Assembly: GCF_016234775.1 (NCBI RefSeq)
Contig: NZ_JACRAH010000018.1
Coordinates: 25,411-89,410 of the forward strand
Length of the DNA stretch: 64,000 bases
Source of the DNA: Aquabacterium sp.
GTDB lineage: Bacteria; Pseudomonadota; Gammaproteobacteria; Burkholderiales; Burkholderiaceae_C
Direction: 5' to 3'
Shown here in pieces: positions 17,812-29,170 of the stretch. The notes beneath the pieces are model-generated. The model worked only from the letters and a program-made list of their open reading frames with translations, was not told where the DNA came from and ran no database searches. The translations under genes and the position numbers were made by a program. Within the stretch, counting starts at the first letter, position 1. Every line of letters starts with the position of its first letter.

Positions 17812-18982
17812 TGGAGACCTCCACCCACTGTTTCGTCTGCGAAGACAACGCGATGGCCTCCAGCAACTCGATTCCCTCCAGCGTACTGTCAACGCCAAAC
17901 ACGTAAGGTGTCTCCTGGAAATGACCCGACTCTTGATAGCTCAATAGTGCATCGGCCACGTCGTAGTAATAGTTGCCAAACGCCTCAATGAAGCCCGCAG
18001 GATGCCCGGCCTTGAAACGTGTATACCTGTTGGCATTGGCGATCTTGATGCGCGGGCTGGCGCGGTCAACCTGCAAGCGCTCGCCATCCTGACGCGCAAT
18101 CTGCAGTTGTTCCGGATTTTCCTGAACCCAGACGGCCGAGCCGTGCTCGCCATACAACTCGACCTTCAGACCATTGCGATGCCCCAAGGCCGTCTTGGTG
18201 AACCAGACGTTGCATTGCAGGTCGTTGGTGTATTGCGCCATGCACGACACAGTGTCCATGATGCCGGGGAAGTTGCCATACGACTTGGTCGTCGCCACCA
18301 CACTCTGTGGCCGCTCGCCCGTCAGGAAGAGGGCCATCATGTGCAGGTGGACGCCAAGATCCAGCGACACGGTGGGCACCACACCATCCTGCAAGCGCCA
18401 GCCTTGCGGCTTGAAAGGTTGACCATGCTCATCGACCTTGAGGAAGCCTTCCTGAGGCATCTCGATCCGCATCTGCTGGATACGCCCGAAACGGCCTGAG
18501 GCCACCATGTCCTTGAGCTCTCGCAAAATCGGGTAGCCAGTGTAGTTGTAGGTCACCGCGAGGAATCCACGGTGCTCGGCAACCAGCGCTTGCAGCGCCT
18601 TGGCTTGCTCCGAGCACGAAACCAGGGCTTTCTCGCAGATCACTGCCAGATCCTGCTCCAGACAGTGCCGAACTTGCTCGAAATGCTGATTGGTCGGCGT
18701 CAGGATGACGATGGCATCCAGATTGGCCCGCTCATGTGCGATCAAGGTCTCCAGATCCGGATAAGCCTTGGCGACATCCAACCCATAGGCAGCAGCAGAA
18801 GCCAGGTTTTCATCGTGATGCCGGCTGAAGCAGCCTGCGACCAGTTCGAAGCGCTGGTCAAGCTCGATCGCAATCCGATGTACACGCCCTACGGCTGACT
18901 GATAGGCGCCCCCCAGAAAAGCAACCCGCAGCTTGCGAGGCGACTGGGCCGCCGCGATTTTGTCTGACAAGGTCATCATCAC
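17804..18982 (-). CDS. Gfo/Idh/MocA family oxidoreductase
   Basis: NAD(P)-dependent sugar dehydrogenase, 392 residues. The N-terminal Rossmann fold starts at RKLRVAFLGGAYQSAVGRVH, followed by LDAIVILTPTNQHFEQVRHCLEQDLAVICEKAL, where EKAL corresponds to the conserved EKP catalytic-lysine motif with Leu/Ala variation. The C-terminal half has the usual beta-sheet domain including VSLDLGVHLHMMALFLTG with the His-Asp/His region. Three ATG codons cluster at the start (18982, 18979, 18976). It overlaps the genes on both sides by a few bases. It probably makes a modified sugar, or a keto-sugar intermediate, for the same glycan. Confidence 0.82.
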   Translation of the reverse strand: MMMTLSDKIAAAQSPRKLRVAFLGGAYQSAVGRVHRIAIELDQRFELVAGCFSRHHDENLASAAAYGLDVAKAYPDLETLIAHERANLDAIVILTPTNQHFEQVRHCLEQDLAVICEKALVSCSEQAKALQALVAEHRGFLAVTYNYTGYPILRELKDMVASGRFGRIQQMRIEMPQEGFLKVDEHGQPFKPQGWRLQDGVVPTVSLDLGVHLHMMALFLTGERPQSVVATTKSYGNFPGIMDTVSCMAQYTNDLQCNVWFTKTALGHRNGLKVELYGEHGSAVWVQENPEQLQIARQDGERLQVDRASPRIKIANANRYTRFKAGHPAGFIEAFGNYYYDVADALLSYQESGHFQETPYVFGVDSTLEGIELLEAIALSSQTKQWVEVSNG

Positions 18983-20169
18983 TCCCCTACCTGCTGCTGG
19001 ATATCCAATCGCTTCATGCGCACATACTCATGAAGCTTCGGGGTGTGCGTGAACATCTGATCCGCGCTGGCGTATTCATGGAAGGTGATAGCCAGCTTGT
19101 CAAACGGTGCAACACCCACCGACTCGCCACTGTTTTTGAGTGGCACGACCTCCAGATTTGAACCCGGAAAGTCACACGAGAACGACTGAAAGACCAATGG
19201 CTGCGCGAACGAAATGGTATGCCGGCCAATGCTGCGGGGGGCAGCAGACAAATCAGGCATGCGCAACTCCTCGCCAATGAATGGCTGCACGAACATATCC
19301 GTGTAATCAATGCCCTCAGAACGCTCCACCAGGCCACCATACAGATCGCCAGGGCATCGGCGCATGCACTCAATGATCCAGAAATCACGACCATTGCTGA
19401 TGAACTGCGTGTGCAACAAACCATCGACCAGATCGAGCCGCGCAATCAAATCGTTCATCGCCTCCCGCACGCCCTCGCGCACGTGGTCAGGCAGCCTCGA
19501 CGGGTAATTCGAGCAATTGACCTGATACGGATACACCGTACAGAACTCGTCAACAAAGAAATCTACCGCCACCTTGCCGCCCTTGATATAGGCAGAGTGG
19601 CTATACAGATCACCCTCAACAAAATTCTCGATCACCGCACTGGCGGAACGCGAAGCCGCCATGGCAGATCGCACAGCAGCATCCAGCGATGCCGCGTCTT
19701 CAACCTTTGTGACGCCACGGCCACTGAAACTATCGACCGGCTTGACCAGCAACGGAAAACCACTGTCGGGCAAGGCATAGGGCTCATCAGGTCGGACCCA
19801 AATTGCCCGCGGCGCAGGCGTGCCACACGCATTGGTCACCCCCCGAAAACCGTCTTTGGTATGGAGTTTCTCTGCAACCTCAAAACGATCGAAGCCCGGC
19901 AAGCCGATTTGATCGGCCACCCATGCGCCCGACATGTAGGAATAATCGTTACACGTTGGAACAATGTAATCAAAGCCTTCCGCCTTGACCAGCTCAAGCA
20001 ACGCCTCACGCTTCGAGTAATCGACGAAAAAGGAAGCGTCTCCATATTGATGGCAAGGATCTGACGGGGCACTGCCGCACACAGACACGTGGATCCCTCG
20101 GCGCTTCAAACGAAACAACATCGGCGCAGCGCTGAAACTGCTACCAATCAAAAGTGCTCTTTTATTCAT
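18979..20169 (-). CDS. ATP-grasp family enzyme
   Basis: ATP-grasp ligase-type protein, 396 residues. The N-terminal pre-ATP-grasp fold is KRALLIGSSFSAAPMLFRL; the nucleotide-binding loop is FPLLVKPVDSFSGRGVTKV and the C-terminal catalytic segment DGLLHTQFISNGRDFWIIECMRR carries the metal-binding Glu. These proteins join a carboxylate to an amine or thiol using ATP. In a polysaccharide locus the likely job is to attach an amino acid or similar group to a sugar, or to make such a building block. The start at ATG 20169 is chosen over the open frame upstream, whose translation is not ATP-grasp-like. It heads the leftward run that ends with the glycosyltransferase at 14241. Confidence 0.75.
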   Translation of the reverse strand: MNKRALLIGSSFSAAPMLFRLKRRGIHVSVCGSAPSDPCHQYGDASFFVDYSKREALLELVKAEGFDYIVPTCNDYSYMSGAWVADQIGLPGFDRFEVAEKLHTKDGFRGVTNACGTPAPRAIWVRPDEPYALPDSGFPLLVKPVDSFSGRGVTKVEDAASLDAAVRSAMAASRSASAVIENFVEGDLYSHSAYIKGGKVAVDFFVDEFCTVYPYQVNCSNYPSRLPDHVREGVREAMNDLIARLDLVDGLLHTQFISNGRDFWIIECMRRCPGDLYGGLVERSEGIDYTDMFVQPFIGEELRMPDLSAAPRSIGRHTISFAQPLVFQSFSCDFPGSNLEVVPLKNSGESVGVAPFDKLAITFHEYASADQMFTHTPKLHEYVRMKRLDIQQQVGE

Positions 20170-20320
20170 TGTGCGGTTGCCCGAATATTGCGGCTGTTCT
20201 TGCAGCCCTGTCGGCTCGCCGACGTCCCTCAGGCCTCGTTCCCCGGGCCAGCCCGCAAGTGTATCGCAGCCGTCTTTGGGCACCGCACCTGGCACCAGAA
20301 AGGCGCAACGGTTCGCACGC

Positions 20321-20337
20321 GGGGGTTTGGACCGATA
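20321..20337 (+). promoter_or_regulatory. Weak candidate promoter for the DUF4254-waaC-msbA run
   Basis: The 217-base divergent gap (20170-20386) holds a possible -10 (GATAAT near 20332-20337) with a poor -35 (TTCGCA) 16 bases upstream. It is offered only as a candidate. Nothing else was recognised in the gap. Confidence 0.2.
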
Positions 20338-20386
20338 ATCCGTGCTGCGCTCCTGCGGCCACCACTCTTCCACACACCTTACCGAC

Positions 20387-21058
20387 ATGGCATTGCCTCC
20401 ACAGCTCGCGGCTCAAGTGATCAGCCTTCATGACAGCACCCTGACCTCGGCAGGCGGCCCACCGGTTTCTCAGCCCTCGGCGCTCACGGGCACAGCATCT
20501 GACGCCGCGCTCTGGCACTGGATTGGCACCAATCACTACTTCAACAGCAAGCTGTGGGCCGAAGAAGATCTGGCGCGCCGCACCACGGTCGGTGACAGCG
20601 AAATCGCGTTGAACAAACGTGCCATCGACAAATACAACCAGGCCCGCAACGATGCGACCGAACGCGTGGATGAAATCCTGCTGACCGAGCTGGGTCTGGT
20701 CGATGCGACCTCGGCTCAAACAGACGCGCCGGTATCGAAAGTGCCCGCCAATGCGCGGCTGAACAGCGAAACGGCTGGCAGCATCATCGACCGCATGTCC
20801 ATCATGGCGCTGAAGGTACACGCCATGCGCGTGCAAACCCAGCGTGCCGACGTGGATGACACCCACCGCAACAGCAGCCAGGTCAAACTGGAAAAGCTGC
20901 TCCAGCAGCGCGCCGACCTGGGCGCCTGCCTTGACGCCTTGATCTCGGACACGCAGGCAGGCCGCGCCTACTTCAAGGTTTACCGTCAGTTCAAGATGTA
21001 CAACGACCCGCGCTTCAATCCGGCACTCGTGGCTGAGCGCGCCAAGTCCGGCGCCTGA
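20387..21058 (+). CDS. DUF4254 family protein
   Basis: A 223-residue, mostly helical soluble protein. It contains ALWHWIGTNHYFNSKLWAEEDLARR and SIIDRMSIMALKVHAMRVQTQR, which I recognise as DUF4254. Proteins of this family sit next to heptosyltransferase or LPS genes. No catalytic motif is evident. The stop overlaps the ATG of waaC by one base (TGATG at 21056-21060), so the two are translationally coupled, and a supporting role in heptose transfer or LPS-core assembly is the best guess. The start is the ATG at 20387. Confidence 0.72.
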   Translation: MALPPQLAAQVISLHDSTLTSAGGPPVSQPSALTGTASDAALWHWIGTNHYFNSKLWAEEDLARRTTVGDSEIALNKRAIDKYNQARNDATERVDEILLTELGLVDATSAQTDAPVSKVPANARLNSETAGSIIDRMSIMALKVHAMRVQTQRADVDDTHRNSSQVKLEKLLQQRADLGACLDALISDTQAGRAYFKVYRQFKMYNDPRFNPALVAERAKSGA

Positions 21059-22017
21059 TGCGCGTTCTCGTTGTCAAGACCAGCTCCATGGGCGACGTCG
21101 TCCATGCCTTGCCCGCCATCAGTGACATGGCCGCTGCCATTCCGGGCATCGAAATAGACTGGTTGGTCGAAAAAGGCTTTGCAGCCATGCCGGCCCAACA
21201 CCGAGCTGTTCGCCGGGTCATCACACTGCAATGGCGCAAATGGCGCAAGTCTCTGCGTACCCCGGAGACCCGCATCGCCATCCGTGCGTGGCGGCAGGAC
21301 ATGGCCCTGCAACGCTATGACCTGATCATCGACATGCAAGGCCTGCTCAAAAGCGCGGCGTTCGCCTGCTTTGCCGATGGCCCACGAGGTGGCTACGACC
21401 GCCACAGCATCAGAGAGCCCCTGGCATCGTTGCTATATCAACGCAAGGCTTCGGTCTCGCGCAAACTGCATGCGGTAGATCGCTGCCGCAACCTGTGCGC
21501 GCAGTTGCTTGACTACGCCCTGCCCGCATCCCCTCCGGACTTCGGCCTTCAGCCCGCATCTCAAGCCTGGACGCCTGGCCAAGGCCCGTTCGCCGTTCTG
21601 ATCCCCTGCGCAAGCCGCCCGGAAAAACTGTGGCCACAAGCGGACTGGGTTGCCGCAGGGCTGGCGCTCAGAAGCCGCGGCTGGAGCGTGGCCGTCATGT
21701 GGGGCAGCCCAGAAGAACAACGCCTGGCGCAAGCCATTGCAGACAAGATCGGTGGGCAGGTGCCCCCTTTCCTGACCGTCGCTCAAGTTTCCGACACACT
21801 GGCACAAGCTCACATCGTGGTCGGACTGGATACCGGCATGAGCCACATTGCCGCCGCGCACGGCCGCCCAACCGTCGGCATTTACTGTGATCACGAGCCC
21901 GGCTTGGCCGGATTGACCGGATCTGGCCCTGTCCGCAGCCTTGGCGGCAAAGGTCAAGTACCCAACCTCCAAGACGTCACACAGGCCATCGATGCTGTGC
22001 TCAATGAGCGCGGCTGA
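21058..22017 (+). CDS. waaC: Heptosyltransferase I (WaaC), GT9
   Basis: Adds the first L-glycero-D-manno-heptose from ADP-heptose to Kdo2-lipid A at the cytoplasmic face of the inner membrane. The N-terminus MRVLVVKTSSMGDVVHALPAISD and IEIDWLVEKGF are the WaaC signature; the C-terminal donor site is VVGLDTGMSHIAAAHGRPTVGIY. Length 319 residues is typical. Coupled to the preceding DUF4254 gene and followed directly by msbA. Confidence 0.93.
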   Translation: MRVLVVKTSSMGDVVHALPAISDMAAAIPGIEIDWLVEKGFAAMPAQHRAVRRVITLQWRKWRKSLRTPETRIAIRAWRQDMALQRYDLIIDMQGLLKSAAFACFADGPRGGYDRHSIREPLASLLYQRKASVSRKLHAVDRCRNLCAQLLDYALPASPPDFGLQPASQAWTPGQGPFAVLIPCASRPEKLWPQADWVAAGLALRSRGWSVAVMWGSPEEQRLAQAIADKIGGQVPPFLTVAQVSDTLAQAHIVVGLDTGMSHIAAAHGRPTVGIYCDHEPGLAGLTGSGPVRSLGGKGQVPNLQDVTQAIDAVLNERG

Positions 22018-22038
22018 ACCGCTTTTTTGAATGAACTC

Positions 22039-23769
22039 ATGGATTTCGCAGACACCCGTACCCGCCTGATTGGTTACGTGCGCCCGCAATGGCGCCAGCT
22101 AGCCGTTGCCGTCGCCTTGTTCCTGGCAAGTTCCGCCGTTGAGCCCATGGTTCCGGCCCTCTTCAAAAAGCTGATCGACTCCGGATTCAAGGACGGCCTC
22201 AAGTACCCCCTGTGGCTGGTACCGATCATCGTGATCGGCCTCTTTGTCGTACGCGGCCTGTTCAACTTCGCCGGCACGTTCGTCATGAGTTCGGCGACAA
22301 CGATGATCGTGCTGAACCTGCGGCGAGACCTGATGCGCGCCTTGTTGAAGGCCGACTCCAAATTGTTCACCACGGTTGGCCCTGGGCTGGCTGTCAGCAA
22401 GATCATCAATGATCCCCAGTCCGCATCGGGTTCCCTGGGTAGTGCGGTGATCTCGATCGTTCGCGACGCCTCCACCCTGATATTTTTGGTCGGCTACCTC
22501 CTCTATCTCAACGCCGCGCTGACCCTGCTCGCCTTCGTATCCATGCCGCTGCTGGCATTCAGTGTCAAGCTGATCCGCAAGCGGCTGAACAAGGTGGGTG
22601 AAGCCCAGTACCTGGCACAGCAAAAACTGGTGACCTGCGTAGACGACAACGCGCGAGCCTGGCGCGTCGTGCGGACATTCGATGCCACCGAGTTTGAGTT
22701 ACAGCGCTTCGATGGTGCTGCGGTGCACCACCGCCGCATGACGATGAAACAGATCGCCACGAGTGCGCTGGTCACGCCGATCACGCAAGTGCTGGCTGCG
22801 GTGGGCGTGTCCATCATTCTGACGCTGGCCATCTGGCAGGCGAGCCAAGGCTCATCCACTGTCGGCGAATTCGTCTCATTCATCACCGCCCTGCTGATGA
22901 CGATCTCACCAATGCGCCACCTCACCGACATCTACACCCCGATCTCAGGTGCGCTCATCACGATCAAAGGTGCGTTTGAACTCATCAACGCCCCCCCTGA
23001 GCCCGACACTGGCACCGGCACGCTGCCCACCTGCAAGGGCGACATCGCCTTCCACAACGTGAATCTGCAATACGAAGGCGCCAACCACCCCGCCCTCGAC
23101 GGACTCAGCCTCGACATCCAGGCCGGCCAAACCATCGCCCTGGTCGGCTCGTCCGGTGCGGGTAAAAGCACGGTCGTCAGCACCCTGCTGCGCTTTGCCT
23201 ACCCCAACTCCGGCAGCATCACGCTGGACGGCACCCCGATCGACACGCTGAAACTCGCCAGCCTGCGCCGCCATTTCGCAGTCGTCTCACAAGACATCGT
23301 CCTGTTTGAAGGCTCGGTCGCACAAAACATTGCCTACGCCAGCCCGCACGGCGTGGATCTGGTCAAGGTCGAACGCTGCCTGCGCGCCGCCAACCTGTGG
23401 AACCACGTCCAGACCATGCCCGGCGGTATGGACGCCGACATCGGCACCAACGGCAGCAAGCTCTCCGGCGGCCAACGCCAGCGCCTGGCCATCGCCCGCG
23501 CGCTCTACCGCGACGCCGCCGTCTGGATCTTTGACGAGGCCACCTCCGCCCTGGATTCGGAATCTGAAGCCGTGGTGCAGCGCTCCATCGAAGACCTGCG
23601 CGGCAGCAAGACACTGATCCTGATTGCCCACCGCCTGAGCACCATCCGCAACGCCGACTGCATCTACGTCATGGCCGAAGGCAAGGTCGTCGAGCGGGGC
23701 ACCCACGCGGAACTCATGGCCCTGGGTGGCATCTATGCCGGCATGGTTCGGATCCAGTCGGCGCACTGA
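22039..23769 (+). CDS. msbA: Lipid A export ABC transporter MsbA
   Basis: Homodimeric inner-membrane ABC exporter that flips lipid A-core to the periplasmic face. Six membrane segments occupy roughly residues 15-310. The nucleotide-binding domain has Walker A VGSSGAGKST (about residue 370), the signature LSGGQRQRLAIARAL and Walker B AVWIFDEATSALDSE, then the H-loop LIAHRLST. Length 576 residues from ATG 22039 fits the family. A TTG at 22027 would add four residues. It ends the rightward LPS run; a weak hairpin (TGCCC-AACC-GGGCA at 23804-23817) lies downstream. Confidence 0.93.
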   Translation: MDFADTRTRLIGYVRPQWRQLAVAVALFLASSAVEPMVPALFKKLIDSGFKDGLKYPLWLVPIIVIGLFVVRGLFNFAGTFVMSSATTMIVLNLRRDLMRALLKADSKLFTTVGPGLAVSKIINDPQSASGSLGSAVISIVRDASTLIFLVGYLLYLNAALTLLAFVSMPLLAFSVKLIRKRLNKVGEAQYLAQQKLVTCVDDNARAWRVVRTFDATEFELQRFDGAAVHHRRMTMKQIATSALVTPITQVLAAVGVSIILTLAIWQASQGSSTVGEFVSFITALLMTISPMRHLTDIYTPISGALITIKGAFELINAPPEPDTGTGTLPTCKGDIAFHNVNLQYEGANHPALDGLSLDIQAGQTIALVGSSGAGKSTVVSTLLRFAYPNSGSITLDGTPIDTLKLASLRRHFAVVSQDIVLFEGSVAQNIAYASPHGVDLVKVERCLRAANLWNHVQTMPGGMDADIGTNGSKLSGGQRQRLAIARALYRDAAVWIFDEATSALDSESEAVVQRSIEDLRGSKTLILIAHRLSTIRNADCIYVMAEGKVVERGTHAELMALGGIYAGMVRIQSAH

Positions 23770-23838
23770 TGCCTGCGCCAACATAATCAAGCCCGAATTT
23801 AGCTGCCCAACCGGGCATTAATACGGTTTACAGGCTCG

Positions 23839-23873
23839 CTTGAATAGGTAATGATTTACCTTTGATATTCAAG
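23839..23873 (+). promoter_or_regulatory. Candidate pilB promoter inside a nested inverted repeat
   Basis: A -35-like TTGAAT (23840-23845) is followed after exactly 17 bases by TGATAT (23863-23868). The spacer contains a perfect 6-bp dyad AGGTAA/TTACCT (23846-23851 and 23856-23861). An outer 8-bp dyad CTTGAATA (23839-23846) and TATTCAAG (23866-23873) spans both boxes. Either an operator for a dimeric repressor or a hairpin in the leader is possible. It lies 25 bases before the pilB start. The rest of the 128-base gap is otherwise AT-rich. Confidence 0.45.
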
Positions 23874-23897
23874 CATTATCGGTTTTTGTGAATTTAC

Positions 23898-25622
<1,725 letters not shown>

Positions 25623-25653
25623 ACATCGACGCACCGTTACGGAGTTTTGTCAC

Positions 25654-26871
25654 ATGGCCACGGCTGCTGCCAATAAACCGCAAGATACTGTCTACGAATG
25701 GGAAGGCAAGGACCGCAACGGCAAAGTCGTGCGCGGGGAAATGCGGGCGGGCGGCGAGGCCATGGTGGGTGCCACGCTGCGCCGCCAGGGCATCCTGGTC
25801 CAGAAGGTCAAGAAACGCCGTATCAGCAGCGGTGGCTCGGTCAAACCCAAGGACATCGCCATCCTCACCCGCCAGTTGGCCACCATGATGAAGGCCGGCG
25901 TGCCCTTGCTGCAGTCGTTCGACATCGTGGCCCGGGGCTCGACCAACCCGCGCGTGACCAAGCTGCTCAACGACATCCGTGGCGATGTGGAAACGGGTAC
26001 CAGCCTGTCGGCAGCCTTCCGCAAGCACCCCATGTACTTCGACGCGCTGTACTGCAACCTCGTCGAAGCGGGTGAAGCCGCCGGTATTCTGGAAGCCCTG
26101 CTGGATCGCCTGGCAACCTACCAGGAAAAAACAATCGCCATCAAGCAGAAGATCAAGTCGGCGCTGACCTACCCTACAGCCGTGCTGGTGGTGGCCTTTG
26201 TCGTGGTCGCCGTCATCATGATCTTCGTGATCCCGGCATTCAAGGAAGTGTTCACCTCCTTCGGCGCAGACCTGCCCGCCCCGACGCTGTTCGTGATGGC
26301 CATGTCCGAGATCTTCGTGAGCTACTGGTGGGCCATTTTTGGCACCATCGGTGGCGGCCTGTATTTCTTCTTCCAGACCTGGAAGCGTTCCGAGCCCATG
26401 CAAAAACGCATGGACCGCCTGCTGCTGAAAATGCCCGTGTTCGGCGATCTGCTTTACAAATCTGCCGTGGCCCGCTGGACGCGCACCCTGTCCACCATGT
26501 TTGCAGCCGGTGTGCCCCTGGTTGAAGCGCTGGATTCCGTGGGCGGCGCCGCCGGCAACGCCGTTTTTGCGGAAGCCACCGAGCAGATCCAGAAAGACGT
26601 GTCCACCGGCACCAGCCTGACCACCGCCATGCAGTCGACCAACATCTTCCCGGTGATGGTGCTGCAGATGGGCGCGATCGGCGAAGAATCCGGCGCGCTG
26701 GATCAAATGCTGGGCAAAGCCGCCGATTTCTACGAAGAAGAAGTCGACGAGGCCGTCAAGGCATTGTCCAGCCTGATGGAGCCCTTCATCATCGTGATCC
26801 TGGGCACCATCATCGGCGGCATCGTGGTCTCGATGTACCTGCCCATCTTCAAGCTCGGCCAGGTCGTTTGA
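25654..26871 (+). CDS. pilC: Type IV pilus inner-membrane platform protein PilC
   Basis: Polytopic platform protein that couples PilB to pilin insertion. Length 405 residues. Two GspF-type domains are visible, each beginning with a similar motif: LTRQLATMMKAGVPLLQSF (near residue 75) and WTRTLSTMFAAGVPLVEAL (near 275). Three membrane segments follow the usual order (about 170, 220 and 380). GGAG lies nine bases before the ATG. Ends overlapping pilD by one base. Confidence 0.96.
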   Translation: MATAAANKPQDTVYEWEGKDRNGKVVRGEMRAGGEAMVGATLRRQGILVQKVKKRRISSGGSVKPKDIAILTRQLATMMKAGVPLLQSFDIVARGSTNPRVTKLLNDIRGDVETGTSLSAAFRKHPMYFDALYCNLVEAGEAAGILEALLDRLATYQEKTIAIKQKIKSALTYPTAVLVVAFVVVAVIMIFVIPAFKEVFTSFGADLPAPTLFVMAMSEIFVSYWWAIFGTIGGGLYFFFQTWKRSEPMQKRMDRLLLKMPVFGDLLYKSAVARWTRTLSTMFAAGVPLVEALDSVGGAAGNAVFAEATEQIQKDVSTGTSLTTAMQSTNIFPVMVLQMGAIGEESGALDQMLGKAADFYEEEVDEAVKALSSLMEPFIIVILGTIIGGIVVSMYLPIFKLGQVV

Positions 26872-27737
26872 TGCCGGATCAGCTCCTGCCGATTCTTGAT
26901 GTCGTCCTGACACCCTGGGGCCTTGCCCTGCTTGGCTTGTGCGTCGGCAGCTTCCTCAATGTGGTGATCCACCGCATGCCATTGATGCTGGAGCGTCAAT
27001 GGCAAAGCGATGCACGCGCCATGCTGGAGCTGCCTGAATCCACCACAGAAGCCGCGCCGCTGACCCTGTCCAAACCCGCCTCACGGTGCCCGAAGTGCGG
27101 CCATCAGATCCGCTGGTTTGAAAACATCCCCCTGATCAGCTGGCTGGTGCTGCGGGGCAAATGCTCGGCCTGCGGCACTGCGATTGGCGTGCGCTATCCG
27201 TTGGTTGAACTGGCCACTGGCGCCCTGTTCGCCGCCTGCTACTGGCGCTTTGGTGCTGAGCCGACCACCCTGCTGTGGTGCGGCTTCGTGGCCGTGCTGG
27301 TCGCTGCCGCCATGATCGACTGGGACACCACCTTGCTGCCAGATGACCTGACCCTGCCGCTGCTGTGGGCTGGCCTGGTTGCCGCCGCACTGGGCTGGAA
27401 CCTGCCACTCAAGGAAGCCCTGTGGGGCGCGGTGGCAGGCTACCTGTCCCTGTGGTCGGTTTACTGGCTGTTCAAGCTGACCACCGGCAAAGAAGGCATG
27501 GGTTATGGCGACTTCAAACTGCTGGCCGCACTCGGTGCCTGGCTGGGCTGGCCCATGATCCTGCCGATCGTGCTGGCTTCGTCCGTGCTGGGCGCCATCA
27601 TCGGCATTGGCATGAAGGTCACCGGCCAATTGCGTGAGGGCGTTTACGTACCCTATGGCCCCTTCCTGGCTGGCGCGGGTCTGGTCGTCACCATGGCCGG
27701 CCAACAGCGCGTGCTGCAATGGCTGGGCTGGGCCTGA
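26871..27737 (+). CDS. pilD: Prepilin peptidase/N-methyltransferase PilD
   Basis: Membrane aspartic protease that cleaves prepilin leaders and methylates the new N-terminus. About 288 residues. The methyltransferase zinc loop has both CxxC pairs (CPKCGH and CSACG, near residues 73 and 100). The two catalytic Asp residues are in [15 protein letters not shown] and [13 protein letters not shown]. The start is the ATG at 26871 immediately at the pilC stop. Its 3' end overlaps coaE by 19 bases. Confidence 0.95.
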   Translation: MPDQLLPILDVVLTPWGLALLGLCVGSFLNVVIHRMPLMLERQWQSDARAMLELPESTTEAAPLTLSKPASRCPKCGHQIRWFENIPLISWLVLRGKCSACGTAIGVRYPLVELATGALFAACYWRFGAEPTTLLWCGFVAVLVAAAMIDWDTTLLPDDLTLPLLWAGLVAAALGWNLPLKEALWGAVAGYLSLWSVYWLFKLTTGKEGMGYGDFKLLAALGAWLGWPMILPIVLASSVLGAIIGIGMKVTGQLREGVYVPYGPFLAGAGLVVTMAGQQRVLQWLGWA

Positions 27738-28354
27738 ACACCGGCGGCAAGCGCCTGACCATCGGGCTGACAGGCGGCATCGGCAGCGGCAAATCCACCG
27801 TCAGCCAGATGCTGGTGGATCTGGGTGCCCATCTGGTCGACATGGATGCCATCTCCCGCTCGCTGACCGCCCCTCAAGGCGCCGCCATTGACGCCATCAC
27901 CCAACACTTCGGCCCCGACTTCATCGATGCCAGTGGCGCGATGGACCGCAACCGCATGCGCGAGTTGGCCTTTGCCGACCCAGGTGCGATGGCGCGCCTC
28001 GAAGGCATCCTGCACCCCCTGATCGGGCAACATGCAGCAGCCCGCGCTGCCCTCGCCCTACCCGCGCAGCACATCGTCTACGACGTGCCCCTGCTGGCTG
28101 AATCAGGCCGCCTGTGGCGAGACAAGGTCGATCGCGTGCTCGTCATCGACACCTCGCCCGAGACCCAGATCGCCCGCGTCATGGTGCGCTCCGGCTGGCC
28201 CCGCGAAGCCGTTGAAAAGGTCCTGGCCAAGCAGGCCCAGCGCGAAACGCGGCTGGCATTGGCTGATCACGTGATCCTCAATGAGGGCTTGAGCCTGGAA
28301 GAGTTGCGCGCAGAAGTCGAGAAGCTCTGGCGTCTGTGGAACAATGGTGTCTGA
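27719..28354 (+). CDS. coaE: Dephospho-CoA kinase CoaE
   Basis: Catalyses the last step of coenzyme A synthesis, phosphorylating the 3'-OH of dephospho-CoA. Length 211 residues. P-loop [13 protein letters not shown] near residue 16; the family motifs [13 protein letters not shown] and [11 protein letters not shown] follow, then [11 protein letters not shown]. It starts inside the pilD end. The link to pilus genes is only positional: this pilD-coaE-zapD order is common in this bacterial group. Confidence 0.95.
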   Translation: MAGLGLNTGGKRLTIGLTGGIGSGKSTVSQMLVDLGAHLVDMDAISRSLTAPQGAAIDAITQHFGPDFIDASGAMDRNRMRELAFADPGAMARLEGILHPLIGQHAAARAALALPAQHIVYDVPLLAESGRLWRDKVDRVLVIDTSPETQIARVMVRSGWPREAVEKVLAKQAQRETRLALADHVILNEGLSLEELRAEVEKLWRLWNNGV

Positions 28355-28385
28355 TCGTGTTTGAACTGCTTCATCAGGTGGCGCA

Positions 28386-29144
28386 TTGATCCTCTACGAA
28401 TACCCTTTCGGCGAAAGCATCCGCACGATGCTGCGGTTGGAACATCTCTTCAACCGTCTGGGCATCCTGATGTGGCGCGAAGCCCCAGTGGATCACCATT
28501 ACGCACTGTCCACGATCTTCGAGATCATGGATGTGGCCTCGCGCGCCGATCTCAAAAGTGATCTGCTGCGCGACCTGGATCGCTACAAGCTCCAGTTCCA
28601 GGGCTACCGCGGCAACCCGGCCATCCAGGAAAGCGTGCTCGACGATGTGCTCTCGCGCATCGAACGCGTGTACAGCGGCCTGAACCAATTGCCGGGCAAG
28701 GCGGGCCAATCGCTGTCCAGCAACGACTGGCTGATGAGCATCCGCAGCCGCATCAGCATTCCCGGCGGCACCTGCGAATTCGATCTGCCCTCGTACTACG
28801 CCTGGCAGCAAGAGCCTGCGGCCAAACGCCAGGCCGACCTGCAGCAATGGATCAGCACCCTCACGCCACTGGCCGAGGCTCTGAAGCTGATGCTCAGCCT
28901 GCTGCGTGATGCCGGGCACCCGCACATGGTTGCGGCGCCTTGCGGGCAATACCAGCAGAACCTGAAAGACAACCGCAGCTACCTGCTGCTGCGCCTGCGC
29001 ATTGACCCAGCGCTCGGCCTGATCCCCGAGATCAGCGCCAACCGCCTGATGGTGTCCATCCGCCTGATGCGGCCGGATGCCGATGGCAAGCTCAAGATCG
29101 CCTCGGATCTGGATGCCGGGTTCGAGTTGACGCTCTGCGCCTGA
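28386..29144 (+). CDS. zapD: Cell division protein ZapD
   Basis: FtsZ-binding protein that bundles protofilaments at the Z-ring. Length 252 residues. The N-terminus ILYEYPFGESIRTMLRLEHL is the family hallmark, so translation begins at the TTG at 28386; AGGTGG about seven bases upstream supports this. Mostly helical, with a beta domain at the C-terminus (SYLLLRLRIDP). It lies between coaE and yacG, the usual context. Confidence 0.95.
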   Translation: MILYEYPFGESIRTMLRLEHLFNRLGILMWREAPVDHHYALSTIFEIMDVASRADLKSDLLRDLDRYKLQFQGYRGNPAIQESVLDDVLSRIERVYSGLNQLPGKAGQSLSSNDWLMSIRSRISIPGGTCEFDLPSYYAWQQEPAAKRQADLQQWISTLTPLAEALKLMLSLLRDAGHPHMVAAPCGQYQQNLKDNRSYLLLRLRIDPALGLIPEISANRLMVSIRLMRPDADGKLKIASDLDAGFELTLCA

Positions 29145-29170
29145 AGCAAGGCCTGACAAAGAGACTGACC

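Noticed and set aside
23770..23897. Sigma-54 promoter before pilB
   Set aside because: No GG-N10-GC pair in the TGGCAC/TTGC form was found; a sigma-70-like layout fits better.
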